A stretch of 64,000 nucleotides of DNA from NCBI RefSeq assembly GCF_017086405.1, contig NZ_CP070973.1, forward strand, positions 6,170,739 through 6,234,738, written 5' to 3'. Positions within the stretch are counted from its first letter, which is position 1; each line of letters opens with the position of its first letter. The translations under genes were made by a program, and so were the position numbers. The DNA comes from Mycobacterium gordonae. Lineage in GTDB: Bacteria; Actinomycetota; Actinomycetes; Mycobacteriales; Mycobacteriaceae. Positions 31,925 through 41,316 of this stretch are shown in pieces. Under the pieces are notes generated by a model. The model was not told the origin of the DNA. It worked only from the letters and a program-made list of their open reading frames with translations, and ran no database searches.

Positions 31925-34303
31925 TCATGACGGGCTCCGGCCGATCACACCGTCGGCTTCCAAACCGGCAATCTCCGATTCGGTAAGGCCCAACTCCGCC
32001 AACAACTCCCGATTGTGTTGCCCCAGCAACGGCGCCGGCTGCGTGTGAAATCGGCACGGGCCGCCGGACAGTCGCATGGGCACGCTGCTGAGCCTAGCCG
32101 GGCCGCACACCGGATGATCGACGACTTCGAAGAAGCCCCGCGCCGTGAGCTGGTCCAACTCCGTCTGCCGGTGCGGTTGCATGACCTTCGCGACCGGCAC
32201 ACCGGCATCCCACAAGGTGGCCACGATCTCGTCCCGCGTGCGACCCGCACACCACTGCGCCAGGCGCGCATCGATGAGATCCTCCTGCGCACGCCGGCCG
32301 TCCGCCGTGGCGCATGCGAGATCGGTTGCCCAGGAAGGTGACCCGAGTGCGCGTCCCAACTGGACCCACTGCTCGTCGGTGGCCACCGCGATGGCAACCC
32401 AGCTGTCGAGGCGCCCGAACTCGTCGATGTCGGCACTTAGATACAGATTCTGCGGCGCGGCCGTCGGTCCCCGGTTGCCGGCCCGCTGCAGCAGAGCCCC
32501 GTACGCGGAGAATTCGATCACCTGCTCGGCCGCGATGTTCAGGGCCGCATCCACCATAGCCGCCTCCACCATCACCCCCTGTCCGGTGCGACGTCGGTGC
32601 TCCAGCGCCAGAAGCAGCGCGTTGAGCGCATGAATTCCGGCGTTGGGATCGCCCACGGAGTAGGGCTCGAACGGCGTGCGGTCGGGATAGCCCGTCAGCC
32701 AGCTCAAGCCCGACGCCGACTCGATGACGTAGGCGAACGCCGGGTTGTCGCGCCAAGGTCCGTCCAATCCGAAGCCAGGCATCCGCAACAGGATCGCCTC
32801 GGGCCGAACCGCCTGCACCGCAGCAAAATCCAGGCCGATCTGATCGAGTACACGGGGGGTGAAGTTCTCCGCAATGACATCGCAGGTACCGATCAGCCGG
32901 AGCAGCAGTTCTCTCCCCCGCGAACGCTGCAGGTCCAGGGTCAGGCCCTTCTTGTTGGTGTTGAGCGCCGCGAAGATCGGCGACTTCTCCCACCACTGCT
33001 CCTCGGTGGTCGGGATGCCGGCGATGAGCCGGGTACCGTCCGGGCGGCGGGTCGATTCGATGTGGATCACCTCGGCGCCGAGCATCGCCAGCAGATGGGT
33101 GCACGACGGCCCCGCCCAGAACGCGGTCATGTCCAGCACCCGCAGGCCGGCGAGCGGCAATCCCATTGCGGGCAGGGACGATACGGCGCGTGGCGCCGGG
33201 CACGCCGCACGGTAGTGCGCGGTGTGCTCCCCCAGCTGGGGCGCCGCCCCAGGTTCCCGCAACTGCGCCGGCCGCATCCGGTACGGATGGCCCGGCTGCT
33301 GGTATCCGTCGCGGGGATTGCGCAGGAACGACCCCCGCTCGACGAAGTGGTCCAGCGAGACGATGTTGGCGCCGTTGGCCACCGGGGCGTTGGGTATCCG
33401 GAACGCGGTAGCCAATTCACGGATCTCGTCGTCCGGGTGATTGCGCACCCATTCGTAGATGTCGTCGGCGTAGACGTTGGCAAGCTCGGTGATCGACAAC
33501 GGAGATTCTTCGTCGATCCACTCGGGGTGACCGACCATCGCGCACAGGTCGAACCACTGTTGTGCGGTACCACAGCCGAGGTCGACCAGGCCGTCCTGCG
33601 CTTCGGCCACGCCGGGGACGGTGAGGCGCCGGGCGTCCCGCCACGGCCGGCCTAGCATCTCGAAATACGTCACCGGATAGTAAGTCAGCCCGAGGATCTG
33701 GGTCTCCAGCATCGACAGGTCGACGAGCTGGCCCTGACCGCGGCCACCGTGGAGCACGGCCAGGATCGCGGCACTCGCGTAGGCGCCGGCGAGGTACTCG
33801 CCGACCTGACCGCCGACGAACACCGGGGCGCGCTCTGCCACACCGCGCCCCAGGCCGACGATCCCACCGGACCATGCCTGCAGGGTGAACTCGGTGGCAG
33901 GACGGTCCCGCCAGGGGCCGTGCAAACCGAACGGGGTGATCGACGCAACCACCAGGTGCGCCCACCGTTCCCGCATCGCGTGAGGCGAGAACCGCTCGGC
34001 CACGGTGGATCCCGACGACCACACCACCGCGTCCGCCCCGTCCAACAACCGTCCGACGAGCTCGGCGTCCGCGTCCGGATCGGCGACCACACCGTGCTTG
34101 GACCCGGCCAGGAAGTTGAACAACGCGCCATCACCGGACGGGTCTGACCGTGACGCCGACCATGACCGGAGCCAGTCGCCCTCCGGTGACTCGACCTTAA
34201 CGACGACGGCACCGCCGTCGGCGAGCAGCTTGGTGCAGTAGGCGCCCGCGATCCCGGAGGACAGGTCGATCACGGTGTAACCGGACAACGGCGGTAGCGT
34301 CAC
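31925..34303 (-). CDS. Tandem-fused CaiB/BaiF CoA-transferase
   Basis: A 792-residue protein with two class III CoA-transferase domains (about 1-375 and 395-785), where most relatives have one per chain. Each has the Rossmann start (GYTVIDLSSGIAGAYCTKLLAD; LRVLDMTAFWAGPSCTHLLA). At the position of the catalytic Asp, domain 2 has MVDAALN but domain 1 has SMLETQI, so only domain 2 looks catalytically complete. GTG at 34303 overlaps the crotonase TAG by one base. It would activate a carboxylic acid to its CoA ester within the operon. Confidence 0.88.
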   Translation of the reverse strand: MTLPPLSGYTVIDLSSGIAGAYCTKLLADGGAVVVKVESPEGDWLRSWSASRSDPSGDGALFNFLAGSKHGVVADPDADAELVGRLLDGADAVVWSSGSTVAERFSPHAMRERWAHLVVASITPFGLHGPWRDRPATEFTLQAWSGGIVGLGRGVAERAPVFVGGQVGEYLAGAYASAAILAVLHGGRGQGQLVDLSMLETQILGLTYYPVTYFEMLGRPWRDARRLTVPGVAEAQDGLVDLGCGTAQQWFDLCAMVGHPEWIDEESPLSITELANVYADDIYEWVRNHPDDEIRELATAFRIPNAPVANGANIVSLDHFVERGSFLRNPRDGYQQPGHPYRMRPAQLREPGAAPQLGEHTAHYRAACPAPRAVSSLPAMGLPLAGLRVLDMTAFWAGPSCTHLLAMLGAEVIHIESTRRPDGTRLIAGIPTTEEQWWEKSPIFAALNTNKKGLTLDLQRSRGRELLLRLIGTCDVIAENFTPRVLDQIGLDFAAVQAVRPEAILLRMPGFGLDGPWRDNPAFAYVIESASGLSWLTGYPDRTPFEPYSVGDPNAGIHALNALLLALEHRRRTGQGVMVEAAMVDAALNIAAEQVIEFSAYGALLQRAGNRGPTAAPQNLYLSADIDEFGRLDSWVAIAVATDEQWVQLGRALGSPSWATDLACATADGRRAQEDLIDARLAQWCAGRTRDEIVATLWDAGVPVAKVMQPHRQTELDQLTARGFFEVVDHPVCGPARLSSVPMRLSGGPCRFHTQPAPLLGQHNRELLAELGLTESEIAGLEADGVIGRSPS

Positions 34304-35274
34304 TACTCCTTGGCCTTCCGGGCTTTTCGCCGCGCCTTCTTGCTCAACCTCCACTCCGGTGGGTACCTGTCGTCGTTGGCCTTGACGGCGTCGCCGAGTC
34401 CGCGGCCTATGGCGTCGTCGAGCAGGAAGTCGTCGCCGTCGGCCCGCACCATGCCACCGGTGGACTCGAAGAAGCCGCTGAGCAGGCTGCCCATGTACTC
34501 GCCCTGGAACTGCTTCATGATCTCGAAGAACGTCTTCTGCATGAACACGGTGTCGGTGGGACGATTGCGGGCGCAGGCCAGCGCGTACTTGTCCACCTCG
34601 GCCGCCACCCGCGCCCGTGGCACCACACTGTTGAGGAAGTTGCAGTCATACATCTCGGTGGCGGTGAACGCCCGCCCGGTGAAGACCATCTCTTGAAACT
34701 TCCGAATTCCCATGGTCTGCGCCCACCACCACATCCGTGGTCCCCAGCCGTAGTACCGGAACGACGGATGGCCGAAAAGCGCGTCTTCGGAGGCTATTAC
34801 CAGGTCGGCGTCGGCGGCCTGGTAGAAGTGCCAGCCGTAGCAATAGCCCTTGACCTCGAGGATCGAGATCTTCTTGAAGTCCTGCAGCCCGCGAATCCCC
34901 GAGTTCGGGTTGGCATACCACTGCCCCACCGACGCACCGTGCCGGAACGATTCCCGCGGCGGGTAGGTGACGTCACCGGCGCCTACCCGGAACTCCGCCA
35001 ACAGCGGTCCCGGATCGTCAGAATCCTTGGTCCGCAATAATTCTTCGAGATCGGCACCGGATCCCAGGTCGTCACCCGCGCCGCGGATCACCACGACCTT
35101 GACGTCGTCGTCGATGGCGGCCCGGTGCAGCAGGTACGCGTACCGGTGCCGCGCGGCAATGGTCGGCGCGTTCAGATACTCGGGGCGGTCGAATGTGATG
35201 GTGGCAATGCGTGTGTCAGCGTCCTTCTGGTACCGAGTTATCTTCTTGGCCTGCGGATCCGGCCTTGAGGCCAT
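34303..35274 (-). CDS. Crotonase-family protein (atypical enoyl-CoA hydratase-like)
   Basis: A 323-residue crotonase-fold protein, about 60 residues longer than a standard hydratase. The first oxyanion motif is GDDLGSGADLEEL and the second GYCYGWHFYQAADADL, both unlike canonical GxGxxxGxG hydratases. The C-terminus is strongly basic (SKKARRKARKAKE). Enoyl-CoA hydration is uncertain; retro-Claisen hydrolysis, as in several steroid-ring crotonases, is possible. It is coupled to the CoA-transferase gene. Confidence 0.78.
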   Translation of the reverse strand: MASRPDPQAKKITRYQKDADTRIATITFDRPEYLNAPTIAARHRYAYLLHRAAIDDDVKVVVIRGAGDDLGSGADLEELLRTKDSDDPGPLLAEFRVGAGDVTYPPRESFRHGASVGQWYANPNSGIRGLQDFKKISILEVKGYCYGWHFYQAADADLVIASEDALFGHPSFRYYGWGPRMWWWAQTMGIRKFQEMVFTGRAFTATEMYDCNFLNSVVPRARVAAEVDKYALACARNRPTDTVFMQKTFFEIMKQFQGEYMGSLLSGFFESTGGMVRADGDDFLLDDAIGRGLGDAVKANDDRYPPEWRLSKKARRKARKAKE

Positions 35275-35277
35275 GAC

Positions 35278-36405
35278 CTAGGCCCGCCAGAATGCGCTGG
35301 CGGTCAGCACCTCCGGGCCGTCGGCGGTGATCAGCACCGCTTCGCGGCCGAACACCGCACCGAGCCCCTGTTCCCAGACGTAGCCGGTGACAGCGAGCAC
35401 CATACCCGCCTCGAGCCGCTCGGAGTCCGCGGTGCGGGGCAGGCGTGCGGAGATCACCGGCGGGTCGAAGCCCATGCCCAGGCCCCGGGCCACCGGCATG
35501 GGCGGCGCCGGCTCACCCGCGGCGGCGTAGGCCGCCAGCAGCTCACCAGCTCCTGCACCCGGTTGGCACACGGCAATCAGCATGTCCCACAGCCGGTCCC
35601 ACCGGCCGAACAGGCCCGCCGCGCCGGTGACGTCTCCGACCGGCCAGGTGCGCCCCACCTCCCCGATGTATCCACCGGCCAGGACGCCGGCCGACAGCGC
35701 CACCAGGTCCCCGGACTGCACGTGGCCGTCCCCCGTGGCACGCCGCCAGGGATGCTCGCGCGAGGTCACCCAGGCCACATCCTGATTCGACGGGGTGCTG
35801 ACGCCGCCGGCGGCCACCGCCTCCAGCAGCACCCCGGCCAGTTCCTGCTCGCTCACCCCGGGCCGCAGTTCGGAAACCGCGGCCGCCAGGCCGGACTCGG
35901 CCACCGCGATCGATTCCCGCAGCGCGCCGATCTCCTCGGCGGTCTTGATCCGCCGCGCCGCGCGCATGGCGAGTTCTCCGTCGACCAGTTCCGCGTCGGG
36001 AAACGCGGTCGGCAGCAGTTGCGCGAAAACCGGTGACAGCGCATCGGTTCCAACCCGGCGGGCGGCGGACGCACCATTGATGCGGCTCAGCGCGGCGATG
36101 GTGTTGGCCGGATTCCAGGAGATGCCGTACAGATTCTCGTGCGGGATGTCCTCGGGTATGCCCTCGTCCCAGGTACTGAGCAGATGGACGGCACCCGTGG
36201 CCCGCACCAGCACACACGAGGGCCCGAACGGCCGTGTCCCGGCCACCCAGAGTTGTGGTGCCCCGGTCACGTAACGGACGTTGGCCTGCCGGCCGAGCAC
36301 CAGCACATCCAGGTCGTAAGCGGCCATCTGGGCCAGCGCGCGCTCCCGGCGCCCGAGGCGCAACGTCCGTGCGTCGGGCAGGACTTCAGTCGACATACGG
36401 GTCAT
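35278..36405 (-). CDS. M24 (creatinase/aminopeptidase P-like) protein with lost metal ligands
   Basis: A 375-residue pita-bread-fold protein. Active M24 peptidases use two Asp, one His and two Glu. Here they read Ser238 (VALSAG), Glu249 (YIGEVGRT), Leu309 (RGLGMG), Thr340 and Glu355, so four of five differ. It is probably a non-peptidase, like metal-free creatinase, or a regulatory partner of the intact paralogue upstream, with which it overlaps by 20 nt. An alternative ATG lies at 36396. Confidence 0.82.
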   Translation of the reverse strand: MTRMSTEVLPDARTLRLGRRERALAQMAAYDLDVLVLGRQANVRYVTGAPQLWVAGTRPFGPSCVLVRATGAVHLLSTWDEGIPEDIPHENLYGISWNPANTIAALSRINGASAARRVGTDALSPVFAQLLPTAFPDAELVDGELAMRAARRIKTAEEIGALRESIAVAESGLAAAVSELRPGVSEQELAGVLLEAVAAGGVSTPSNQDVAWVTSREHPWRRATGDGHVQSGDLVALSAGVLAGGYIGEVGRTWPVGDVTGAAGLFGRWDRLWDMLIAVCQPGAGAGELLAAYAAAGEPAPPMPVARGLGMGFDPPVISARLPRTADSERLEAGMVLAVTGYVWEQGLGAVFGREAVLITADGPEVLTASAFWRA

Positions 36406-37618
36406 AGGGGTAGTCGGTTAATCGGATCGAGCCTTCCTCGGTGATCACCAGCACCTCTTCACTGCGGTATCCGCCGGTGCCGTCTTCCCACACCACCGGC
36501 TCCAGCACCAGCACCATGCCCGGCCGCAGGACGAAGTTCTCGTCGAACTCCTCGCCGAGATCCGTTCCGATCATCGGCATTTCGGCCGCATTGACGCCGA
36601 TCCCGTGGCCCAGGTAGAAGTGCGGCAGCCAGGGCCGGGCGCCACCGTTGGCCGCGATCGCCGCGCGGCCGAGGTCGGCGGCGGTCGCTCCCGCGCGGGC
36701 CACACCCACCACGGCGTCCATGACGGCCCGCCACCGCTGGAACTGCGCCTGCTGGCGTGGCGAGGGATCCTGTCCGACGATCCAGGTCCGGCCGAAGTCG
36801 GAGCAATAACCGGCGTAGGTGATGCTGACGTCCGTCCACAGCACGTCACCCCTGGCCAGTTCGCGTTCGGTGCTCAGCAACGGCAGGGCCAGATCCCCGT
36901 GGGTGGTCCAGACACCCTCGGCCCTGCTGCGCGGCATCACCTGCCAGATCGGCTCGAGCATGCTGGTCATGGCGCCCAGTTCGAAGGCGCGGCGCACGAA
37001 GCGTGCCGACAGGTCGATCTGCCGGATCCCGGGGGCCAGGGCTTTGTGGACCTCGACCATCGCCTCGTCGGTGATACGTACCGCCGTGCGAATGCACGCC
37101 AGTTCGTCCGGTGTCTTGATGACCTTGGCGGCGCTGATCACCGCGGCGGCGTCGATCGGAAAGCCGTTGGGGAACAGCGTCATCCGTGCACGCGACATCG
37201 CACCGGTCAATTCGTCGGCGGCGACGGTCGCGCCGCCCGGCACCAGGTCCGCCAGGAACCGCGCGAAATCGGTTACCCCCTCGTCGAATTCGAGGTAGAC
37301 CGGGCCGTGCAGGTGGTCGGCCGGCAATTCGGACTCCTGCGCGGCGCCCTCGCGGAACGGCAGGAACAGATGCGGCCACTTGTCGTCGGCGAGCACCACC
37401 GCCACCGGTCGCTCGACGTACGACAGACCGGCATCACCCAGTGGCCAGCTAGTGCCGGTGGCATAGACCACCGCGTTGTTGCCCAGCAGCACCAGGGCGT
37501 CGACACCACGCTCGGTCATCGCCGCACGCAGCCGCGCTCCGGTTTCTCGGCGCATCCGGGACAGGTCGGGCGTCTCCGGTATCGCCAACTCGCTGCCGTG
37601 TTGCGCGAAAGTGGTCAT
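36386..37618 (-). CDS. M24-family metallopeptidase/hydrolase (intact site)
   Basis: A 410-residue M24 protein with all metal-site motifs: WTDVSITYAGYCSDFGRTW (two Asp), LGHGIG (His) and LEPVVWEDG plus YRSEEVL (two Glu). Family members are Xaa-Pro peptidases or C-N hydrolases such as creatinase. Within a catabolic operon, cleavage of an amide or C-N bond in a substrate is as likely as peptide processing. The ATG at 37618 overlaps the amidohydrolase stop. Confidence 0.85.
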   Translation of the reverse strand: MTTFAQHGSELAIPETPDLSRMRRETGARLRAAMTERGVDALVLLGNNAVVYATGTSWPLGDAGLSYVERPVAVVLADDKWPHLFLPFREGAAQESELPADHLHGPVYLEFDEGVTDFARFLADLVPGGATVAADELTGAMSRARMTLFPNGFPIDAAAVISAAKVIKTPDELACIRTAVRITDEAMVEVHKALAPGIRQIDLSARFVRRAFELGAMTSMLEPIWQVMPRSRAEGVWTTHGDLALPLLSTERELARGDVLWTDVSITYAGYCSDFGRTWIVGQDPSPRQQAQFQRWRAVMDAVVGVARAGATAADLGRAAIAANGGARPWLPHFYLGHGIGVNAAEMPMIGTDLGEEFDENFVLRPGMVLVLEPVVWEDGTGGYRSEEVLVITEEGSIRLTDYPYDPYVD

Positions 37619-38775
37619 AGGCCCAGGAATTCCCTGATGTTGCCGCTGACGATCCGGGTCGCGTTGTCCGGGCCGACGGCCTCGACGACGGCCGCCAGGG
37701 ACTTCTCGGAGTAACCGTAGGTGCTTTCATTGTGTGGGTAGTCCGACGACCACATCACCTTGTCGACCCCGATCCGGTCGATCAGCTCCAGGCCCAGCGG
37801 ATCAACCATGAACGAGGCACTCATGTGGGTGTCCCAGTAGTAGCGGACATCGTGTTCCAACGGCCGGTTGAACATGTGCTGATAAGACGCCACCAGGTGC
37901 TCGGCATCCTGCAGAGCCCACGGCACCCAGGCGATCCCGCCCTCGAACCAGCCGATCCGCAGCGCCGGGTGCTGATCGAGGATTCCGCCGAAGATGTACT
38001 TGGAGAACGTTTCCCGGAAGCCGTCGATGTTGATCATCATGCCGACGACGACGCTGTTGAACTCACACGGGCTCTTCGGCGGCGTTTCGCCGATGTGGTG
38101 CGTGACCGGCAGGCCGGCGGCCTCGATCTCATCCCAGACGGCGCTCATCGATGTGCAGGAGTAGTCGATCGGATTGCCGTCGTCGTCTTTGCCGGGGTTC
38201 AGGGGCATCAGAAATGTCCGCAGTCCCAAGGATTTCAGTTCAGCCAAGGTGCGGCGGGTGCCCTCCGGATCCCACCAGTTGATCAGACCGGCGCCGTAGA
38301 AGTGGCCGCCCGACCGCTCCTGCAACTCGGCGATGTACTCGTTGTAGATGCGGAAGGTGAGTTCGCGAAGCTTCTTGTCCGGGTAGTGGAACAGCGCCAG
38401 GACCGCGTTGGGAAAGGCGAGTTCCTTGTCGACGCCGTCCTCGCGCAGCTCCTGAATCCTGGCCTCGATGTTGGTGCTGGCTGCCCCCGGCAGGTCGTCG
38501 TACTGCATCAGCACGGCACTGAAGTCACCCGGCAGGAACGACTGGCCCTTGCGCCCAACCTGATACGCGCCTTTCTCATACCAGATTCGGGGGGCTTTGT
38601 CTTTCAGGTCTTCGGGGAACCGTTCGTAGAAGATGTCGGCGGCCAGTGAGATGTGGTTGTCGGCCGAGAACACCTCGGTTCCGGTCGGAAGGCCGACGTC
38701 GCTGCCCAGCGCGTGCCCCGTTCGATCTTTGGGCGCCCCGAAGCCTTTGGGCGGATAAAGCGTGCTCGTCATCAT
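37615..38775 (-). CDS. Amidohydrolase-family protein
   Basis: A 386-residue amidohydrolase-2 relative, paralogous to the gene at 18430. It has SADNHISL at the first strand, THHIGE in the middle and MWSSDYPHNESTYG near the C-terminal metal Asp. Start ATG at 38775 (a second ATG follows at once) has GAAAGG upstream. It is read after P450 and before the M24 pair. Hydrolytic or decarboxylating action on a cyclic acid is probable from family. Confidence 0.85.
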   Translation of the reverse strand: MMTSTLYPPKGFGAPKDRTGHALGSDVGLPTGTEVFSADNHISLAADIFYERFPEDLKDKAPRIWYEKGAYQVGRKGQSFLPGDFSAVLMQYDDLPGAASTNIEARIQELREDGVDKELAFPNAVLALFHYPDKKLRELTFRIYNEYIAELQERSGGHFYGAGLINWWDPEGTRRTLAELKSLGLRTFLMPLNPGKDDDGNPIDYSCTSMSAVWDEIEAAGLPVTHHIGETPPKSPCEFNSVVVGMMINIDGFRETFSKYIFGGILDQHPALRIGWFEGGIAWVPWALQDAEHLVASYQHMFNRPLEHDVRYYWDTHMSASFMVDPLGLELIDRIGVDKVMWSSDYPHNESTYGYSEKSLAAVVEAVGPDNATRIVSGNIREFLGL

Positions 38776-38785
38776 CGACCTTTCG

Positions 38786-40030
38786 TTACCAGGTGACGGG
38801 AAGTTCGTAGACGCCGTAGGCGAGGCGGTCGTGCTTGAACGGAATGTCTTCGATCCCAGCGGCCAACTGCAGGGTGGAAACGCGCCGGAACAGGGTGCGG
38901 AAGACGATCTGCATTTCGGCGCGGGCCAGCTGCTGGCCGACGCACTGGTGGCGGCCGTAGCCGAAGGCGACGTTGCGGTCGGCGCCGGAGCGGTGCAGGT
39001 ACAGCCGCTCGGGGTCGGTGAAGGCGTCGTGATCCCAGTTCGCCGGGGCCAGGTCGATGATGATGCCCTCTCCGGCGCGGATCACCTGGCCGGCGATCGC
39101 GATGTCCTCGACGGCGACCCGGCGTTGACCGTTCTGGATGATGCTGAGGTAGCGCAGCAGTTCCTCGACCGCGTTGGCGACGATCTTGGGATCGCCGGCG
39201 TCGCGGATGGCCGGCAACTGGTCCGGATTCTGCAGCAGCGCAAGCACTCCCAGCCCGAGCATGTTCGCGGTGGTCTCGTGCCCGGCAATCAACAGCCCGG
39301 TGGCCAGTTGAGCTGCCTCCTTGACGCTGAGCTCACCGGCGTTGACGCGCTCGGCGAGATCGGACACCGCGTCCTCGGCCGGGCTTTCCATCTTGGCTTC
39401 GACGAGTTGAGCCAGGTACTTGTTCAGGCTCACGGCGCCTTTGACGGTGTCCTCGCCGGATGCGTACCGCGCCAGCCCCACATTGGCGTGGTGCTGAAAC
39501 ATCTCGGCGTCCGCGTAGGGGACACCGAGCAGCTGACTGATCACCAACGACGGCACCGGCAACCCGATCGCCGTGACGAAGTCGGCCGGCTTCGGCCCGG
39601 CCAGCATCGCGTCGATGTGCTCGTCGGTGATCTGCTGAATGGCCAGCCGAAGTCCTTCGACCCGCCGAAAGGTGAACGGCTTGGACAACATCCGCCGAAA
39701 TCGCGTGTGCTCCTCGCCGTCCGCGGTGAATACCGACCGAGGGCGCTTGTGCACCGTCGCCAGCATCCCGGCGTTCCAGTGCGGGAAGCCGGGCTCTCGA
39801 TCGTCGACGCTGACCCGGGAGTCGGAAAACAGTTCGCGGCACTGCTCGTAACCCGTGATGAGCCACGGCGTGCTGCCGTCCCAGATGCGCACCCGCGACA
39901 GCGGCCTGGCCTCGGCCAGGGCCATCACCCCAGGCGGTGGGGCGAACGGGCAACCGGCCGCGCGGGGCATCGGGTACACGGGAACGTCGGCGGCCGTTTC
40001 CGGGGTGGTGCTCGCCAGGGTCTCGGACAC
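38786..40030 (-). CDS. Cytochrome P450 (CYP105-like)
   Basis: A 414-residue P450 with a Pro-rich leader (PVYPMPRAAGCPFAPPPG), I-helix LLIAGHETTANM, K-helix EELLRYL and heme loop FGYGRHQCVG. The leader and these motifs resemble actinobacterial CYP105 enzymes, which oxidise varied hydrophobic compounds. Start GTG at 40030 lies 3 bp after the ferredoxin gene, its likely redox partner. Confidence 0.9.
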   Translation of the reverse strand: MSETLASTTPETAADVPVYPMPRAAGCPFAPPPGVMALAEARPLSRVRIWDGSTPWLITGYEQCRELFSDSRVSVDDREPGFPHWNAGMLATVHKRPRSVFTADGEEHTRFRRMLSKPFTFRRVEGLRLAIQQITDEHIDAMLAGPKPADFVTAIGLPVPSLVISQLLGVPYADAEMFQHHANVGLARYASGEDTVKGAVSLNKYLAQLVEAKMESPAEDAVSDLAERVNAGELSVKEAAQLATGLLIAGHETTANMLGLGVLALLQNPDQLPAIRDAGDPKIVANAVEELLRYLSIIQNGQRRVAVEDIAIAGQVIRAGEGIIIDLAPANWDHDAFTDPERLYLHRSGADRNVAFGYGRHQCVGQQLARAEMQIVFRTLFRRVSTLQLAAGIEDIPFKHDRLAYGVYELPVTW

Positions 40031-40033
40031 GGC

Positions 40034-40228
40034 TCACTCCTCAATCTGGATGGCCAGAGCCGGGCAGAGAGCGGCGGCTTTGCGAGTGGCCTCGGCCTGA
40101 TCGGCGGGTGGACTCGGGTTGACCAACACCACGACGCCGTCCTCGTCGCGTTGATCGAAGATCTCGGGCGCGTTCATCACGCAGTTCCCCGAGGACGCGC
40201 AAACATTCTGGTCGACATGGACTTTCAT
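40034..40228 (-). CDS. 3Fe-4S ferredoxin, P450 partner
   Basis: A 64-residue ferredoxin with CASSGNC and distal CPALAI motifs. ATG at 40228 overlaps the TetR stop, and the P450 follows after 3 bp. The order TetR-ferredoxin-P450 indicates that the regulator controls the redox pair. Confidence 0.9.
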   Translation of the reverse strand: MKVHVDQNVCASSGNCVMNAPEIFDQRDEDGVVVLVNPSPPADQAEATRKAAALCPALAIQIEE

Positions 40229-40899
40229 GGCGCCGGCTCCGCAGTGACCGGTGCCAGCCACAACCCGACGATGGCGTCGATGAGCCCGGTTGCGGCCGCC
40301 CGCCAGGATGGGCGCGGCATCGAGGTGCCTTCGGCCAGGGCCCGTTCCAGATCCGCGCAGGTATGCATCAACAGGTTGCGTGCCATGATGTTTCGCTCGA
40401 ATCGGACCGCCACCGGAAGTTCCGGTAGGCAGCTGTTGATGCCGTCGATGACCTGCACCAGAGACGACGAGCTGAGCGCATCCTTGACGACGATGTTGTG
40501 ATACGCCGGGTCGGTCATGGCCTGCGCGGCGAACCGGGCGTACCAGGTGGGGTTGCCGAGGTCCTCCAGATGCTCGGTGAGCGGGCAGACCAGGCAGGCC
40601 ACCCACTCCCGCATCCCGGCCGACGCGGGCAGCGCGGCCACCATCTGCTCGCGCAATTGCTCGACGGGTCCGCGATGCTTCTCCTCGATGGCCCGGACCA
40701 GGTCGGCCTTGGTGCCGAAGTGATAGCCGACCGCGGCGTTATTGCCCTGTCCAGCGGCCTCGCTGACCTGCCGGTTGGACACCGCGAACACCCCGTGTTC
40801 GGCGAACAACCGCTCGGCCGCGGCGAGGATCGCCTCCTGCGTGGAGCTGGCCCGGTCGCCACGGACAGCACGCCCGACTGTGGTCATACCGACAGTCAA
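40225..40899 (-). CDS. TetR-family regulator of the 31-43 kb gene run
   Basis: A 224-residue TetR protein: helix-turn-helix VSNRQVSEAAGQGNNAAVGY, then FGTKADLVRAIEEKH. Start at 40899 or, more probably, ATG at 40887. An inverted repeat AAGTCAA-N4-TTGATTT lies just upstream, and an almost identical copy lies before the SDR gene at 43044. It therefore likely controls both its own operon and the upstream SDR-SDR-DoxX genes. Confidence 0.87.
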   Translation of the reverse strand: MTVGMTTVGRAVRGDRASSTQEAILAAAERLFAEHGVFAVSNRQVSEAAGQGNNAAVGYHFGTKADLVRAIEEKHRGPVEQLREQMVAALPASAGMREWVACLVCPLTEHLEDLGNPTWYARFAAQAMTDPAYHNIVVKDALSSSSLVQVIDGINSCLPELPVAVRFERNIMARNLLMHTCADLERALAEGTSMPRPSWRAAATGLIDAIVGLWLAPVTAEPAP

Positions 40900-40913
40900 C
40901 CGCGCCCTGCAGG

Positions 40914-40935
40914 TTAAGTCAAGCGATTGATTTAA
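40914..40935. promoter_or_regulatory. TetR operator copy 1, TTAAGTCAA-N4-TTGATTTAA
   Basis: The arms match at 8 of 9 positions. The site lies 15-28 bp before the TetR start and overlaps the DoxX stop codon. A near-identical copy is at 43073. Confidence 0.7.
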
Positions 40936-41308
40936 ACCAGGCGCCGGTGCACCAGAGTGCCCAGATCACCAGCAGCGGCTGGAACAGCAGGCGGATGCCG
41001 CGCGCAAGATCCGAGTCGAGGCCGAAGGCATCCCGGTGAGAAATGAATTGAGCGATATTGCCCGGAAAAACCAGCACAAAGAAGATCGCGACGACCCATC
41101 CCACCGCGGCCCGCCACCGCGTCAGCGCCAGCAGGCTCACTCCCAGAACGATTTCCACCACGCCGGAAGCGATCACCACGAAGTCCGCATCCAGTGGCAA
41201 CCAGTGCGGCACCTGGGCGTAGAAAGAGGCACGGGCGAAGCTCAGGTGAGCCAGGCCGGCGAAGGACAGAAACACCCCGAGGAGGACACGCGCCAAAGTC
41301 CGCAGCAC
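40919..41308 (-). CDS. DoxX-family membrane protein
   Basis: A 129-residue protein with four hydrophobic helices (about residues 4-18, 40-62, 67-85, 103-123), the DoxX pattern. In mycobacteria DoxX relatives are linked to membrane redox and thiol homeostasis. It is read after an SDR with an 8-bp gap, and its 3' end runs into the TetR operator. Confidence 0.82.
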   Translation of the reverse strand: MLRTLARVLLGVFLSFAGLAHLSFARASFYAQVPHWLPLDADFVVIASGVVEIVLGVSLLALTRWRAAVGWVVAIFFVLVFPGNIAQFISHRDAFGLDSDLARGIRLLFQPLLVIWALWCTGAWFKSIA

Positions 41309-41316
41309 GGATGCCC

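Noticed and set aside
38762..40501. 579-residue plus-strand frame
   Set aside because: Shadow of the P450 and ferredoxin genes on the other strand.
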